Positions 45,531 through 57,359 of a DNA stretch of 64,000 bases are shown here, piece after piece; position 1 is the first letter of the stretch; each line of letters begins with the position of its first letter. The translations under genes were made by a program, and so were the position numbers. The notes below the pieces were generated by a model. That model searched no databases. It saw only the letters and a program-made list of their open reading frames with translations, and was not told the origin of the DNA. This DNA comes from Periconia sp. R9002. Taxonomy: Eukaryota; Ascomycota; Dothideomycetes; Pleosporales; Periconiaceae. The DNA lies in the NCBI GenBank assembly GCA_023627715.1, contig JAMAHW010000069.1, positions 1-64,000 of the forward strand, in the 5' to 3' direction.

Positions 45531-47635
45531 ATGACTTCGAGGTTTCCGACGCTACAGGAGATGGCCGCTTGGCCGAAACCGAATTTCGTCAATCCGGAAA
45601 CACAACAGCCAGTGGCTCTGGGCCTTAATACGGTTATGACTTTTGTCGTTGTTTCATTTATTTCAACGAGGTTTTACAGTCGGACGCGGGTGGTGAAGGC
45701 GCTGGGGTTAGATGACTGGATTATGCTGTTGGCGGCTGTAAGTTGGCACTTCCTCAATGGTATTGCTCTTAGTGAATTGTAGCAAAAGCTGATTCCGGCA
45801 GTGTTGTCAAGTTGGCAATAATATAATGATTATCATTTCAATGGACAAGAGGTACAAAATGGGATATCATATGTGTAAGTGGCATTCTCCGTCGCAACAA
45901 TTACCGATTTGCTCACAGAGACGTAGGGGACATTGAGCTCAAACTCTTAATGGGCGTCATGAAATCAGCACAGGTAGGTTAAGCATCAGCCATATTTGCA
46001 GTACAAGAAATAACAACTTCTCAGATGGGAATGGCATCGCAGCTCCTGATCAGTGCCGTCGCAGCATTGACAAAGGTCTCCATTCTTCTCACCTACCTCA
46101 GTGAGTAACAGTCCAGCCTAACACGATCTATACCGATACTAACAGTGCTCTCAGGAATCTTCCCAAGTAAATTGAGCAAATGGTTCTGTTGGTTCATGTT
46201 AGCCTACGCCATAACTCTAAGTTTCGCGTGCTTCTGGCTCGTCCTATTCCAATGCTCGTAAGTCAATGCCCTCCACCTTTTTACCCATCTATATATTTTC
46301 CCTGTATCGCACCTTTAGATCGCATATTCACACCGCATAATCAGACCAGCAGCCACCTATTGGCAAATATTCAAATACTTCAACAAAGCCAAATGTCTCA
46401 ATGTAAAAGCAATTTACTACTTCTACACGGGGCAAAACACGCTGAGCGACTTTTTGATCTTTCTGTGGCCCGCGAAGGAGCTGAGCAATGTCAAGATTTC
46501 GTTCCGACAGCGGTTCACCCTGATCAGCATGTTCTGTTTTGGTGTGATGTGAGTTTAATTTCCTCCCCAATCCTTCCTCACGGACATTCGTTTCCCACAT
46601 GAAAGAAGAACAAGAGTGACACAACGCGGCACACACAAACTCCCTTGGTCCCACCATTGATATGTAACAGAATATGCATCGTAGGCCTCGCGCGTGTATA
46701 CTACACCCACCTCTACCTCACCGACTTTGACACTTTCTGTAAGCCCTCCATCAACCATTCCCTCTCCCATCACAACCCCAACCCGCACAACCACTAACCG
46801 TCCACCACCAGGGAACGGCGCAGTCCTCCTCATAGTCTGCGCGCTAGAAGCCAGCCTCGCCATAGCCTGCGGGTGTCTCCCCGCCTGCAAACCCCTCCTC
46901 TCCCTCGTCTTCCCTTCCATCTTCGGCCCCGTCAGCTCCTCCTCGCGACACCACCGCGGGCCCAGCGGCAGCGGAGACAACAGCTACAACACCGGTTCCT
47001 CATCAACAACAACGAACCCATCATCGACCATGAGCCCGCGCAGCATCATGTCCGGCAAATCGAGAAGCGGTGGTGGACATAAGCGCGGATTCTCAAACAG
47101 CATGTCCGCGGACACCATGAGCGTTTTCTCCGGATTCTCGGGAGACACGAAAATCAGCGACAAAAACCGAAGTCACCACCATCACCCTCTTCCCGATCAA
47201 AGCACCAGAAAAGACAGCCTCCCATCACCCAGCGGAGGCATCCTGAAGACAAAAGGCTTCGAGGTAAGAAGCTGGCGCGGCAGCATGGGCGCAACACCTA
47301 CCACCCCAACTCCATTCGCGCGCGCAGATACAGATCTAGAAATGCAAAACATTCTCGAACGTCCCTCGCCTCCTCCCCTTTCCTCCCCAAAACAGGTGTT
47401 TAGGAAACACTCGCGCGGCAGTGTCGCGCGGTTGATGAGGGGGAGGTTGGACGGACATATGGATGGGAGTGGTGGTGTTGGGACGAGGACTACAGATAGT
47501 GCGGAGAGTGAGGGGGATAGGTATAGCGAGGAGGATGTTATTATCTTGCAGGGTCCGCGGACGTCGAGAACGGGGCTGGATGGAGAGGGTGGGGAGGGGA
47601 GGGAAAGGGAGTATCGGCCTTGGCGGTGGGTGTGA
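45531..47635 (+). CDS. Fungal rhodopsin-type (PTH11-like) seven-TM receptor
   Basis: Eight exons (45531-45737, 45802-45872, 45919-45973, 46025-46100, 46155-46257, 46345-46548, 46671-46738, 46812-47635) give 535 aa, and all junctions keep frame. Family marks of the fungal rhodopsin domain (PF20684) are ALGLDDWIMLLAA in TM2, MGMASQLLISAVAALTKVSILLTYLRIFPS around TM3, FACFWLVLFQCSP ending TM4, then YWQIFKYFNKAKCLNVKAIYYFYTGQNTLSDFLIFLWPAKEL, and FGVIICIVGLARVYYT. No N-terminal CFEM domain is present. The last TM (GAVLLIVCALEASLAIACGCLPACKPLL) is followed by about 240 cytosolic residues rich in Ser, Arg and Gly with a His patch (SHHHHPLP), likely phosphorylated. Such receptors are common in plant-associated fungi; ligands are largely unknown. 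The exon 2/3 junction is ambiguous: ending exon 2 at 45874 and starting exon 3 at 45921 uses a better donor (GTAAGT) and also stays in frame. Confidence 0.85.
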
Positions 47636-50600
47636 GGGTGGTTTTGTTGTTGTTGTTATTGTTTGCTTTTTTATACCCTTTTGCTTATTGAATCATATGT
47701 GATATTTAATGCTGCTTTTCTGTGTGATGGGTGATGTGGAAGGGAAATCGATCGCGTTCGAGGGTTTACTACATATCGTACGCATAGTCAGTTCTCCGTT
47801 GAGGAGAATAAACCTGAATCCATCTCTCTCAACACAACATTCAACTCCCTCATAATATCTTTATCATCACGTGCCTGGCATTGTATTTTCCAGCGGTATC
47901 TATACTGTATCCTTGAAGGATTCACAGCAGTCATTGATAGATAGAGTATTTACGTATTCGATATTAATGCAAGTGCAGTACGGCTATACATTTCTCTACA
48001 CATCTACCCTTCTCCCCTCATGAATAAACCCCTACGCACTTAAACCTCTAAAAACTACCAAACGAATCCTCATAGCGTACTATACCGCTCACAGTATCGA
48101 CGCAAGCCGAACCCACAACAACGACCTCAGCCAGGATATGGACAGACAGGTACATATTGGCCCACTTGAACTTACAGGGAGGTGACACGCCGGGAAGTCG
48201 CGGGTCGGGTCGTCTACATAGTGTCTGTGATGATTCCAATCAATCGGAGCTTTAGATTTTGGTCCATTTGGTAGCAATTTTGCACTGGTACACTAAAGGC
48301 CCAACAGGGAGGCGTGCCATCGAGGCTCACTGTATAATGCGTACTGCAGTTCAGTGTACAATTAAAAAGGATACTTGGAGTAATGATAAGTTCCGTTGGA
48401 TCTGCTTGAAGTGGCTAAGCAAGGCAAGAGAGTATCTCGGGAAAGAGCTTGTTGGGGTTTGGTTTGTTGACTGGAGTATTGTAAAACGTAGTGAGGTGTA
48501 AGAACTGTCGATTCAGGTTGGCGGAGATGCCCTATCCAATACTAGTGGTTATTGCCCTATTGGCTACAAACGATTACCCTATTCAGATTAATGCCTGCCA
48601 ATCACAGCAACCCACCTTACAACATGGAGGTGTCACGATAGATACGTAGGCGGGGACAGGAATAAGATGATATAAGCTGCGGTGGGGAACGTTCGGCGAT
48701 GTTTTGGGACAGGTATCGTGTGAAGTTTGATGTTTAGTATACCAGCAATTGCTAGATGTTGAACGTGTACAGAGGTAGCGGAGGGGAGCACGTGGGGGAA
48801 TGGATGGACAGTGAACGTGGACTGGTTTCTTCGGTGTTTGGTTGTCCTACTTGGAGCTCTTAAGGTCACGCGGAAGTGTTGTAATGATGAATCGTACAAC
48901 CAACTTCAAGGTAGACTAAAATGGTTGATGCGTCGTACAATAAACTGTCTAGCTCAACCACCTTGCTACTGGGTTGCGGCCGATCTGCTTCCTCCGCCAC
49001 ATCTTTCTGGTGAGAGAACTGCCGTTCATGCGAATATCTCCCAAGATAGAGGGATTTGGGGGCGGAAGGACCGAGCCGGTTGAAAGCGCAGGATCGTGAT
49101 AAGATCTAGTCGTGATCTGAATTACTATTGACTGATAGATATCTATTAACATGACATTATGCATGCTGGACACTGCCACATGGAGTGGCGCCAGAAGCTA
49201 GTTCCACCACGGTCGATAGTGAATTTTCGGAGGTTGAACGACCCGAGAGCGAGAGGCGAATGCGCTGAGTATGCATAAGTTGTGGTTTTTCCTAGTTGCA
49301 GTCGAATACTTGATTTGGGATCAGGGGATGTGCAAATTTCAAACTAAAATATATTTGATGTTAGCAGGTAGTTAGAGCTCCAGACTAAATACAACAAATC
49401 AAATGGCAGCAAACTAGAGGGTGTTGCTTTCTTTTGACAGCATTCCCCGGTCTACATTATCTCCGCTGGTCAGCCGATTAACAGAACGTGGGGGGTCGGG
49501 GTGTCGGTGAAGTTTTCTTGCGGCCTTGGGTGAGGCTGCTCGCTACCACACGCGGAGCCATCCCCGATTCACTTGATTGATGGTTTTAGAAGCCATCGGT
49601 CGGTACACCACCTAACGGGTTCTGTGGCCGGGTACATAAACGTCATGGATCATGCATATTGAGTGCTTTAAGCTGTCAGGCTAAGAAATCATTAGCCGCT
49701 TGGCTAGGAAGCCGAAATGCTTGATTAAACCGCCTTGGAGTCGATTCAAATTGGAGTTTGTAAGTACTGATCTGCAACATCATTCTTGACCTCCTAATAA
49801 AACTATCAAGTTGGTCATCATAGTAGAAGTTGAGGCCTGTTTTGATACATTTGACTGTGTGACAAAGTCTATGTTGGTACGGTCAGCAATATGAGTGTGT
49901 TTTGCGATATTCTACTTGTTCACTCGATACATCTGAGCTGACGTTGTTCATCTACAGGCGCTTAGTGTCTTGCAGCACGGACGAAACGCACCAGTCCCGA
50001 GAAATTTGTTATGATCGGCGAATCCGTGATCTCACGAATTTTCACTCTTTTTCCGATAGATGTGGTCCAGCTTTTTCGGGTATGAGTAATTTGGACTTTT
50101 CTTCTAATTCAATTCCTAGGATGGAACGCCTCTCCGAAAGCGAGAGGCGCTTACTGGAGGTTGCCCTGGATGTTGTCAGGGGCGAATTCATGGGAATATT
50201 GAAATAGGACTAGTACAATGCCTGGATACGTTTCTGCACCTGAGCCCATGTTACAAAGGTACGGGAAGACATCGGGCCGTGATGATCCGGGCCTCTAGTG
50301 TACCATGGAAGAATCCCGTGGAAACAGAGTAAGGTAGACTATGATTGACTGATTGGTCTATGCAATTTGACACACTAGGAGTCTAAGAGGTCACATGCTA
50401 ATGTATTCCCCTCTCTACGAAGAGCTTCTTACTACTGATCTCTTGGACGCAGTTTCAAGAAATGATCAACAAAGATCTGCCTCTCTATCTGACTGCAAAT
50501 CATTGTCAATACGAGACATTGCTTAGATATTACACATACAGTACACTTAGCACGCATCTGACTGAAAAAAGTAAAGTCATCATAGAAAAATACGGTGCTG

Positions 50601-51019
50601 TCCGCGGATTTAAAGCCTAGCTTTCCCCAACTTCCGGTCCGCAGCTACTGACCTCTCTAAACAAGCCACAGTTTCCTTGAAGATGGGTCTACTCAGCCGT
50701 CAGCAACAAGCCTTTCCTCGTGGAGTACTCCGTGCCTTGCCACACAGATTATGGGCCCCTCGTTGACGACTGTGGCATATCTTAATTAAGCACCGAGAGT
50801 GTAAGCATAGATTCTGGTTGTGGCTCCCCATCAAGCGGTGCGGCAGAAAAAAAATCGGCAGTAGTGTCCATGTGCAAATGCTAGCTGTAGATGAGGTTAT
50901 AAGTGATCAGCACCTAACTAGCAACTCGCATGCAGGGGAGTACAAATACGCCGCCCTTTCTTGGAAAAGGAGAAGACAATTACATCAGGATCTTCCTATT
51001 CATACATTTGCTGCTCAGA
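47636..51019. other. 3.4-kb gene-free accessory region
   Basis: Base composition is more AT-rich than in the gene blocks. Many short frames exist, none above about 101 codons with protein-like text (49902-50207 was looked at and not accepted). Old repeat remnants may be present but none has clear ends. The last few hundred bases should carry the multicopper oxidase promoter. Confidence 0.35.
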
Positions 51020-52862
51020 ATGGCTATATTACTCTTTCTTCTGGGGCTCTTTCCCCTTCTTTCATTAACGAAAACTGTCACTTACGATTTCAGCATTGAC
51101 TGGACTACGGCAGCTCCAGATGGATACACGAGACCAGTCATTGGCATCAATGGCCAGTGGCCGATTCCTACGATCGAAGCCGATCAAGGAGATACACTCG
51201 TTGTGCACGTAAAGAACAATCTCGGCAACGAGTCAACATCACTGCATTTCCACGGTATGTATCAAGTGGGAACAGGCCCTTTCGATGGCCCAGTTGGAGT
51301 CACACAATGTCCTATTGACCCAGGTGATTCTTTCACTTACTCATTCATCGCGGACAATCCTGGCACGCATTGGTATCATAGTCATAAAGTAGGTTCTTCT
51401 TTTTCTTACTACGCATTTATAGACTGACGAATAATTGTAGAGTGGCCAATACGCAGATGGGCTGAGAGGCAAATTTATCGTCCATGATCCAGAATGGGAA
51501 GCGAGTTTGAACATCGATGAGCAACTCTACCTTACTATGAGTGACTGGTATCATACGCAGGTGCCCAGTCTTCTGAGTGACGTCTATCTCAATGTCGATA
51601 ATAAGGATGGCGATATTCCAAAGCCTGACGTAATGCTTTTCAACGATACTACTAGCGCGCCGAACTTCGATTTCCAACCAGGGAAACGGTACTTGCTGCG
51701 CATTGTCAGTGTTTCCATGTTGGCTTGTGGCTGTACGTATTGACACTGTGCGCTTCTTCAGTATCGCGATTATGATTAATCTGCTAACGCATGATGCCAT
51801 CTGCAGTCTTTCATATTGATGGACAAACGCTAAGCGTTGTTGCCGTCGACGGTGTTCCCGTGGTCGCCAAAGATACCAGCAGTATCAAGATATGCGCGGG
51901 ACAAAGCTATGATGTTGTAGTTACAGGGCAGGAAACCACCAGCCAAATCCCACGATACATAGTCAAGATGTCAACCGATATGCTCACGGGGCCAACCCCT
52001 CCTCTCGATAAAATGACCGTCATTGGTAAGGCCAAGCAAGGTAGCCGTGCACCGCCATCTTTCATTGACAACACATGGATGCCCAACAACGGTCTTCTCG
52101 ATGATTTCGACCTCGAAGCGGCCGACGGTCAAAAACTGTTGACGAATCCTACCAAAAAGATAAACTTTTCGATAAATCAGACTTACTTCCCGGATATTGG
52201 AACACGAATCATGCTCGGAGACCAACCTTTTATCAACCCGAAAGTCCCTGCACTTTTCACTGCATTGACAACTGGCGAGGCGGCCACACAGCCATCTACG
52301 TACGGACCCGCAACCGTGCCGCAGATCCTCAAGAAGGATGAAGTTGTTCAGATCTACATGGAGAATCCAATGAGATATCCTCACCCTATGCATCTCCATG
52401 GCCATGACTTTCAAGTCGCAGGACGAGGTGAAGGTAGTTGGGATGGTCAAGAGTCGTCTCTCCATTCAGTCCCCATGAGGCGTGACACAGGTACGTTACG
52501 ATCATATCGCCTTCTCATATACTAAATATTTCTTTCTAACATATCATACCTCAGTTGTGATTCCTCCATTCGGATACTTGGTCCTCCGCTTCACTGCGGA
52601 CAACCCGGGTGTTTGGCTCTTCCACTGTCACATCGACTTCCACCTCATCGGTGGCATGGCCTCCATTATGGTCGAGGCGCCCGAAGTTTTGCAGTCTGAA
52701 GAGACTATCCCGCAATCCGCAAAGGACATCTGCGCCGGGAGTAAAAAACCGAGTTCCGGCAACTGCGCTGGGAAGGAGGGCTCGATTAGTGCAGAAGACG
52801 CTAACTCGGAGTGCAATAATGTATATAACGACCAATCAAATCGCAAGGGTGCTCTTGTTTAG
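51020..52862 (+). CDS. Secreted multicopper oxidase, Fet3/laccase-like, no membrane anchor
   Basis: Four exons (51020-51388, 51441-51732, 51807-52490, 52555-52862) give 550 aa; introns are 52, 74 and 64 bases and all junctions keep frame. A signal peptide (MAILLFLLGLFPLLSLT) precedes three cupredoxin domains. All four copper-ligand blocks are present: LHFHG (His at about 76 and 78), WYHSH (about 120 and 122), HPMHLHGH near 435, and HCHIDFHL near 490. LHFHGMYQVGTGPFDGPVGVTQCPI and SGQYADGLRGKFIVHD place it near the fungal Fet3 ferroxidase group. It lacks the C-terminal membrane helix of Fet3; the tail is Cys- and Ser-containing and soluble. At about 225 it has Asp (FFHIDGQ) where Fet3 proteins have an iron-handling Glu. 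No Ftr1-type permease gene is nearby. It may be a secreted laccase or soluble ferroxidase; which is not decidable here. Confidence 0.9.
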
Positions 52863-54822
52863 GCTTCAATGCGGTCAAGAGGTGGGAGTAACGGGTGACG
52901 CGATGAATAAAATGGTAATAAAGTAGTCTCGTCTTCTAGGGCGGGTTTGATGTCTGGCTTTTTTGAATTCTTTCGCTTTCTAAATCATTTTAGTAATTGT
53001 AGCGTAATCGATCAATTTCAAAACTCGTAGATCTCTCACGTTCAGAAACATTCTCATCTTACCTCGAATTCGCGGGTACGAAGTGAACTTAGCTCCACCA
53101 CGGGCGGAAATGAGTGATGAATGTCTCAAAACGTCACGCTATCTAGTGTCTTGATACTACTTCGTAGTAGACAACATACTACTAAAGCTTAGGTACAGAA
53201 TTATTTTCCGTTAAGGGGCTACGTGGTATAGCCTATTAAGACACTGATTATGTCCTGTGGCTACCCTAGTTATCTACACATAACTTTGGGAAATAGGATC
53301 TTATTAGGTTAATGATTAAGAGCGTAGTAGTGCTCCTTAATGTTGATTACTGCATGCAAACCAGAGGTTCACATCAACTCTATTATGCCTGTTACTCAAA
53401 ACTTCGTCCGCTGAATGTTCTTTCTTACCTTCCTTCCAATATATAGTATAACCCTGCTGTATCACCCCTTGGGATGGATAGGAACTCTAAGTAGGACTTT
53501 AATTGGGCATAATAATACCTCGCTGAGCTACATCTACAGCCAAGTTTATATAACAAGCTTTTTACTTTCTACGCATCACTGCAGAACACTTGAATGTCAC
53601 GGAAATACGAAATCGCGCCCGAGAGAGACAAGGCTTCAACCATGATGATGGCCTAGTCAATGGGAAAAACAAACAGGATTTTTTTGAATGAATACTGAAA
53701 CATGTAGTAATGCCCCACATAAAGAATCAAAAAGCCCTAAAGCAATAACAAAAAGGACAAGAAAAACGGATGTATTTCCTGTTTTTTACTCAACGAATTC
53801 AGAACATCGGAGACAAATCATTATGCTTAGAAATTCTTCACGGTTCCCGGCATACCCCCTCTTCATATCCCCAGTACGCCCCGTATACATAAGCAGTGTG
53901 ACGCCATTTCGGGGAGGAGGCAGTATCCTTAACTGTTCCTTCCTTCGCCCTGTGCAGGGGTGTATAGCCAATAATGCAACACTTGCTAATTGCACCTTAG
54001 ATGCCTTCATCTGCATGCTCCTCCACTTACAAACGAACATTGAGGTAGGTGAGTTCGATGAAAATAAGGATGAGTTTTAGATTAGCCTGTCCATTTATGG
54101 GGACTGATACTCAGGATGCACGAGCATGTGAAAGGGCATTGCTAGATGGGAGTGGAGAACAGAACAGGAGACCTCGAGGAGGGTGACTCCGGCAACTTTA
54201 CCTTCCTATAGTTGAAGACTGTTGTTTGTTTTAGTTAGGACCAGCTGGCCCCATCGTTCATTTTCCACACAGGTATATATCTATTCGTCTCTAGACATCA
54301 ATCGATACTTAGCAAATACGTCCAAAGATTTCCAAACCCCCACTGAAGTAAAGCGGGCTATGTCACGTTTTGCTGCATAGATCTAGGCTACCTACATGTA
54401 TTAATATTTCCAGCTATGCAACCCCCTGCTCTACCCCACACACAATCCTCCGTATAACATACCTCAAAACCAGCTTCAGGGGGGAACAACGACCGGATGG
54501 TGTCTCAGAAATGCGTGGATGGTTAATTTCAACGTCATTTCGCTCCGGCCTCGGTCGAGTGATCATATGTAATGGGTTGTTTTGCCTTCTTAATTCAGGG
54601 GAGATTTTTCGTTTTGATTAGTGAAGTAGCATTGTAGTGAGTGAGACTAGTATGGTATGGATCTTTGTACCTTCTTGAAATAATTTTCTTTGGGTTTGAA
54701 GGCGATTGATTTGCTGGCTGAGTACGTTTAGGAGATTTGACTCGCGATATGTATATATATATTTGGACTTATCCCGGAGTTTCAAATACTATGTATGCGC
54801 ATTTCATTCACCACTGCTTACG
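52863..54822. other. AT-rich gene-free region, possible old repeat
   Basis: About 2 kb. The part at 53150-53600 is AT-rich with many GTAGT/TTAAG words and a short hairpin (TACTAC-TTC-GTAGTA near 53155-53170), but CpA and TpG are still common, so RIP, if any, is mild. No transposase or reverse-transcriptase text is seen. The frame at 53688-54080 is not protein-like. Confidence 0.4.
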
Positions 54823-56940
54823 ATGGTGTCTATCTTCAAGATGTGCTCCAACATCTCCAGATTTGTAATCTTATGTCCACTTCTATTACCCGCCATACAA
54901 ACCGTAAATACGGCTGGAGGACGCGACCGTTCCAGTTTGAACGCTGCATGGAAGTTCTCTCGATTCGAGTCAAACCCAGACAACATGTCTAATCATGGGA
55001 TGAAAGATTGGATTCTTCCATCAGCAAACAATTGCATCGATGGCGACGGATACCAGCGTCCATCTGGCACACCACCTGGAAGTGACGTACAGTACGTCCA
55101 GTCCGACTTCAACGACGACGCTTGGGAAACGCTCGACCTTCCTCATGATTGGGCCATCAAGGGTCCTTTCAACCCCCCCGGGGCCACCGGACATATAGGG
55201 CGCTTGCCAACGAATGGAGTAGGTTAGCACCGTAAGAAAATCTCATTTACAGACGACGACCTTACCAAGAGTCTTTACTTGAACATCGACGGCGCATACT
55301 CATACGCAGCTGTCTGGCTCAACGGAGTCCTCGTAGGTGGCTGGCCCTACGCGTTCAATTCCTTCCGCCTAAACCTCACGCCGTACGCAAAATCCGGAGC
55401 CAACCAACTCGCGATCCGGGTCGACAATGCGTCGGAATCGTCGAGGTGGTACCCCGGAGCTGGTATTTACCGCAATGTATGGCTCGTCAACGTCAACCCA
55501 ACACATGTTGCTCATTACGGGGATGTATCACTCAACAGTGACGTTTGAACCTTGCTAGACCGTTCCAAAATACATACACTTGAACTTCCTCCACTAACCA
55601 AAACACCCCCCCAACCAGCGAGCCCGACACACGCCTCTTCATCCGGCGCGACCGCAACCACCCCTCCGTCCTAGCCTAGAGCGTCAGCAACGAGATCCCC
55701 GAACAAGACGACCCCCTCAACGACTCAACCTCCACCACCCTCCTCCACCACGCCAAATCCGAAGACCCCACCCACCCCATCACCGTAGCCTTCAGCGGCG
55801 GCAACGTCGACTCTAGTCTCGCCGCCGCTCTCGACCTCAAAGGCCTCAACTACAACGGCGAAGGCGGGGGGTACCAGCAACAACAGCTTTATTCCCTGCC
55901 TTCCGCGACACGTTCCCCGATCGTTTCATCTTCACAACGGAATCGTCGTTCGACGTTTAGCACTCGCGCCGGGGAACGTTTTTGTTCCCGGTTGCGCGGG
56001 GTGATGTCGAGGTTGTTTTCGTATGAGGAGGATCCGGGACGACCTGGGACGGACGAGGAGAGGAGGTGGGTGAGTTCGTACGATTTGTATGTTCCACCTT
56101 CATGGATCGTCGCCGGATAAGGTGTTTCGTCAACAGACCAAGTAAGTTCCCACCTCTCTTCCTCAAATTCCCATCCTCCTCTCCATTCTAACCCAGCCTC
56201 ATAGATACCCCTACCTCAACAAACCATCCCCCCTACGAACGCGAAGCCGCAGCTTCCTACTTCGGCATCATCGATCTCACCAGGTTCAAAAAGTCGCGCT
56301 TCTACCTCTACCAATCGCACTGGCGGACCGCACCTCCCCATTGGCGCAACATCCTCCCGCACTGGACGTGGGCCGGCGGGCCCGCATCAACCAAACGACG
56401 CCCATCCACGTCGTACACGTCCGGCGACGAGGCCGAAGTCTTCATCAACGGCGAGTCGCAGGGGCGTAAGAAAAAGGGCGACGAAGAGTGGCGGGTAAGG
56501 TGGGACGACGCAACATACCGCCCTGGTAATGTTAGCGTGGTGGCGTATAAAGGGGGTGTGGAGTGGGCGCGGGACGAGGTGAGGACTGTTGGCACACCGA
56601 CGAAATTAAACGTTACCGCGGATCGAACGGTGACTGCGGGTGATGGGCTTGATTTATCGTTTGTGTCGGTGTTTGTCGTGGATGACGAGGGTGAGTGTTG
56701 ATCCCGTTGCCGTGAATGAGGTTACGTTTGAGGTGCAGGGTCCCGGGGAGTTGTGGCAACGGATAATGGCGATCCTACGGATTTCACGGCGTTTGCAGGG
56801 GTGAGGAGGAAGGCTTTTTATGGGGAGGGTTATGGCGGTTGTGAGGGCGGAGAAGGGAGGGATGGGGAGTGTGTGGGTGACGGCGACGGCGACGGCTGAG
56901 GGATTGGTGGAGGGAAAGGTAGAAATCCAGGTTGGGTAGT
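54823..56940 (+). pseudogene. GH2 beta-galactosidase pseudogene
   Basis: Fragments of a secreted glycoside hydrolase family 2 enzyme lie in order on the plus strand. The start has a signal-like stretch (FVILCPLLLPAIQTV), then LNAAWKFSRF and WETLDLPHDWAIKGPF. A stop follows at 55225-55227. The next piece at 55255-55545 reads SLYLNIDGAYSYAAVWLNG, ESSRWYPGAGIYRNVWL and THVAHYGD, then stops. The text between there and IRRDRNHPSV at about 55641 is missing; several hundred residues of the family are lost. In SVSNEI, the Glu of the family's catalytic Asn-Glu pair survives, but a TAG at 55677-55679 stands where the family has Trp. C-terminal parts remain (SYFGIIDLTRFKKSRFYLYQ, ILPHWTW, VFINGESQGRKKKG, VEWARDEVRTVGTP) with frame changes before and after. 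GC content stays high, so decay was by deletion and point change, not RIP. Confidence 0.85.
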
Positions 56941-57359
56941 GGGTTTGAGGGATGTGTAGGATGATTGAGAGTAATTTCAAGTATAAAATGCGTATATGAT
57001 TGTTAAAGATGTTCCCATTGTGAGATATTCGCATAGCCTAGTATAGTGAGTGACACGCAAGAACTGCAACGGCGATTCATGAATCTCCCCAACACATATA
57101 TCGCGGAAGCAAAGTTGGTGAAATTCAAAGGAGGGGTTTTACATTACATTATAACTATTGCCAAAATGCTACCCTGCATATTATCGTAGTAGAAAACAAG
57201 TCGGTGCCTAGGGTACAAAAGGATACACCATTCGGTCGCATTAACCCGTGCAAAGAAGCATAACATTTTCTGTAAGCCGTAAAATTATATACCTAGAATA
57301 AATCATAAAAGTTCATCACCTCACTGAAAAACATCTACGTTTTCAACCCTTCCACCAAT
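56941..57359. other. Spacer between convergent 3' ends
   Basis: About 420 bases, AT-rich, between the GH2 remnant (+) and the GH10 gene (-). I see no gene or clear structure. Confidence 0.4.

Noticed and set aside
53150..53600. A transposon with defined ends
   Set aside because: AT-rich, but no terminal repeats, target duplication or coding remnants could be shown.
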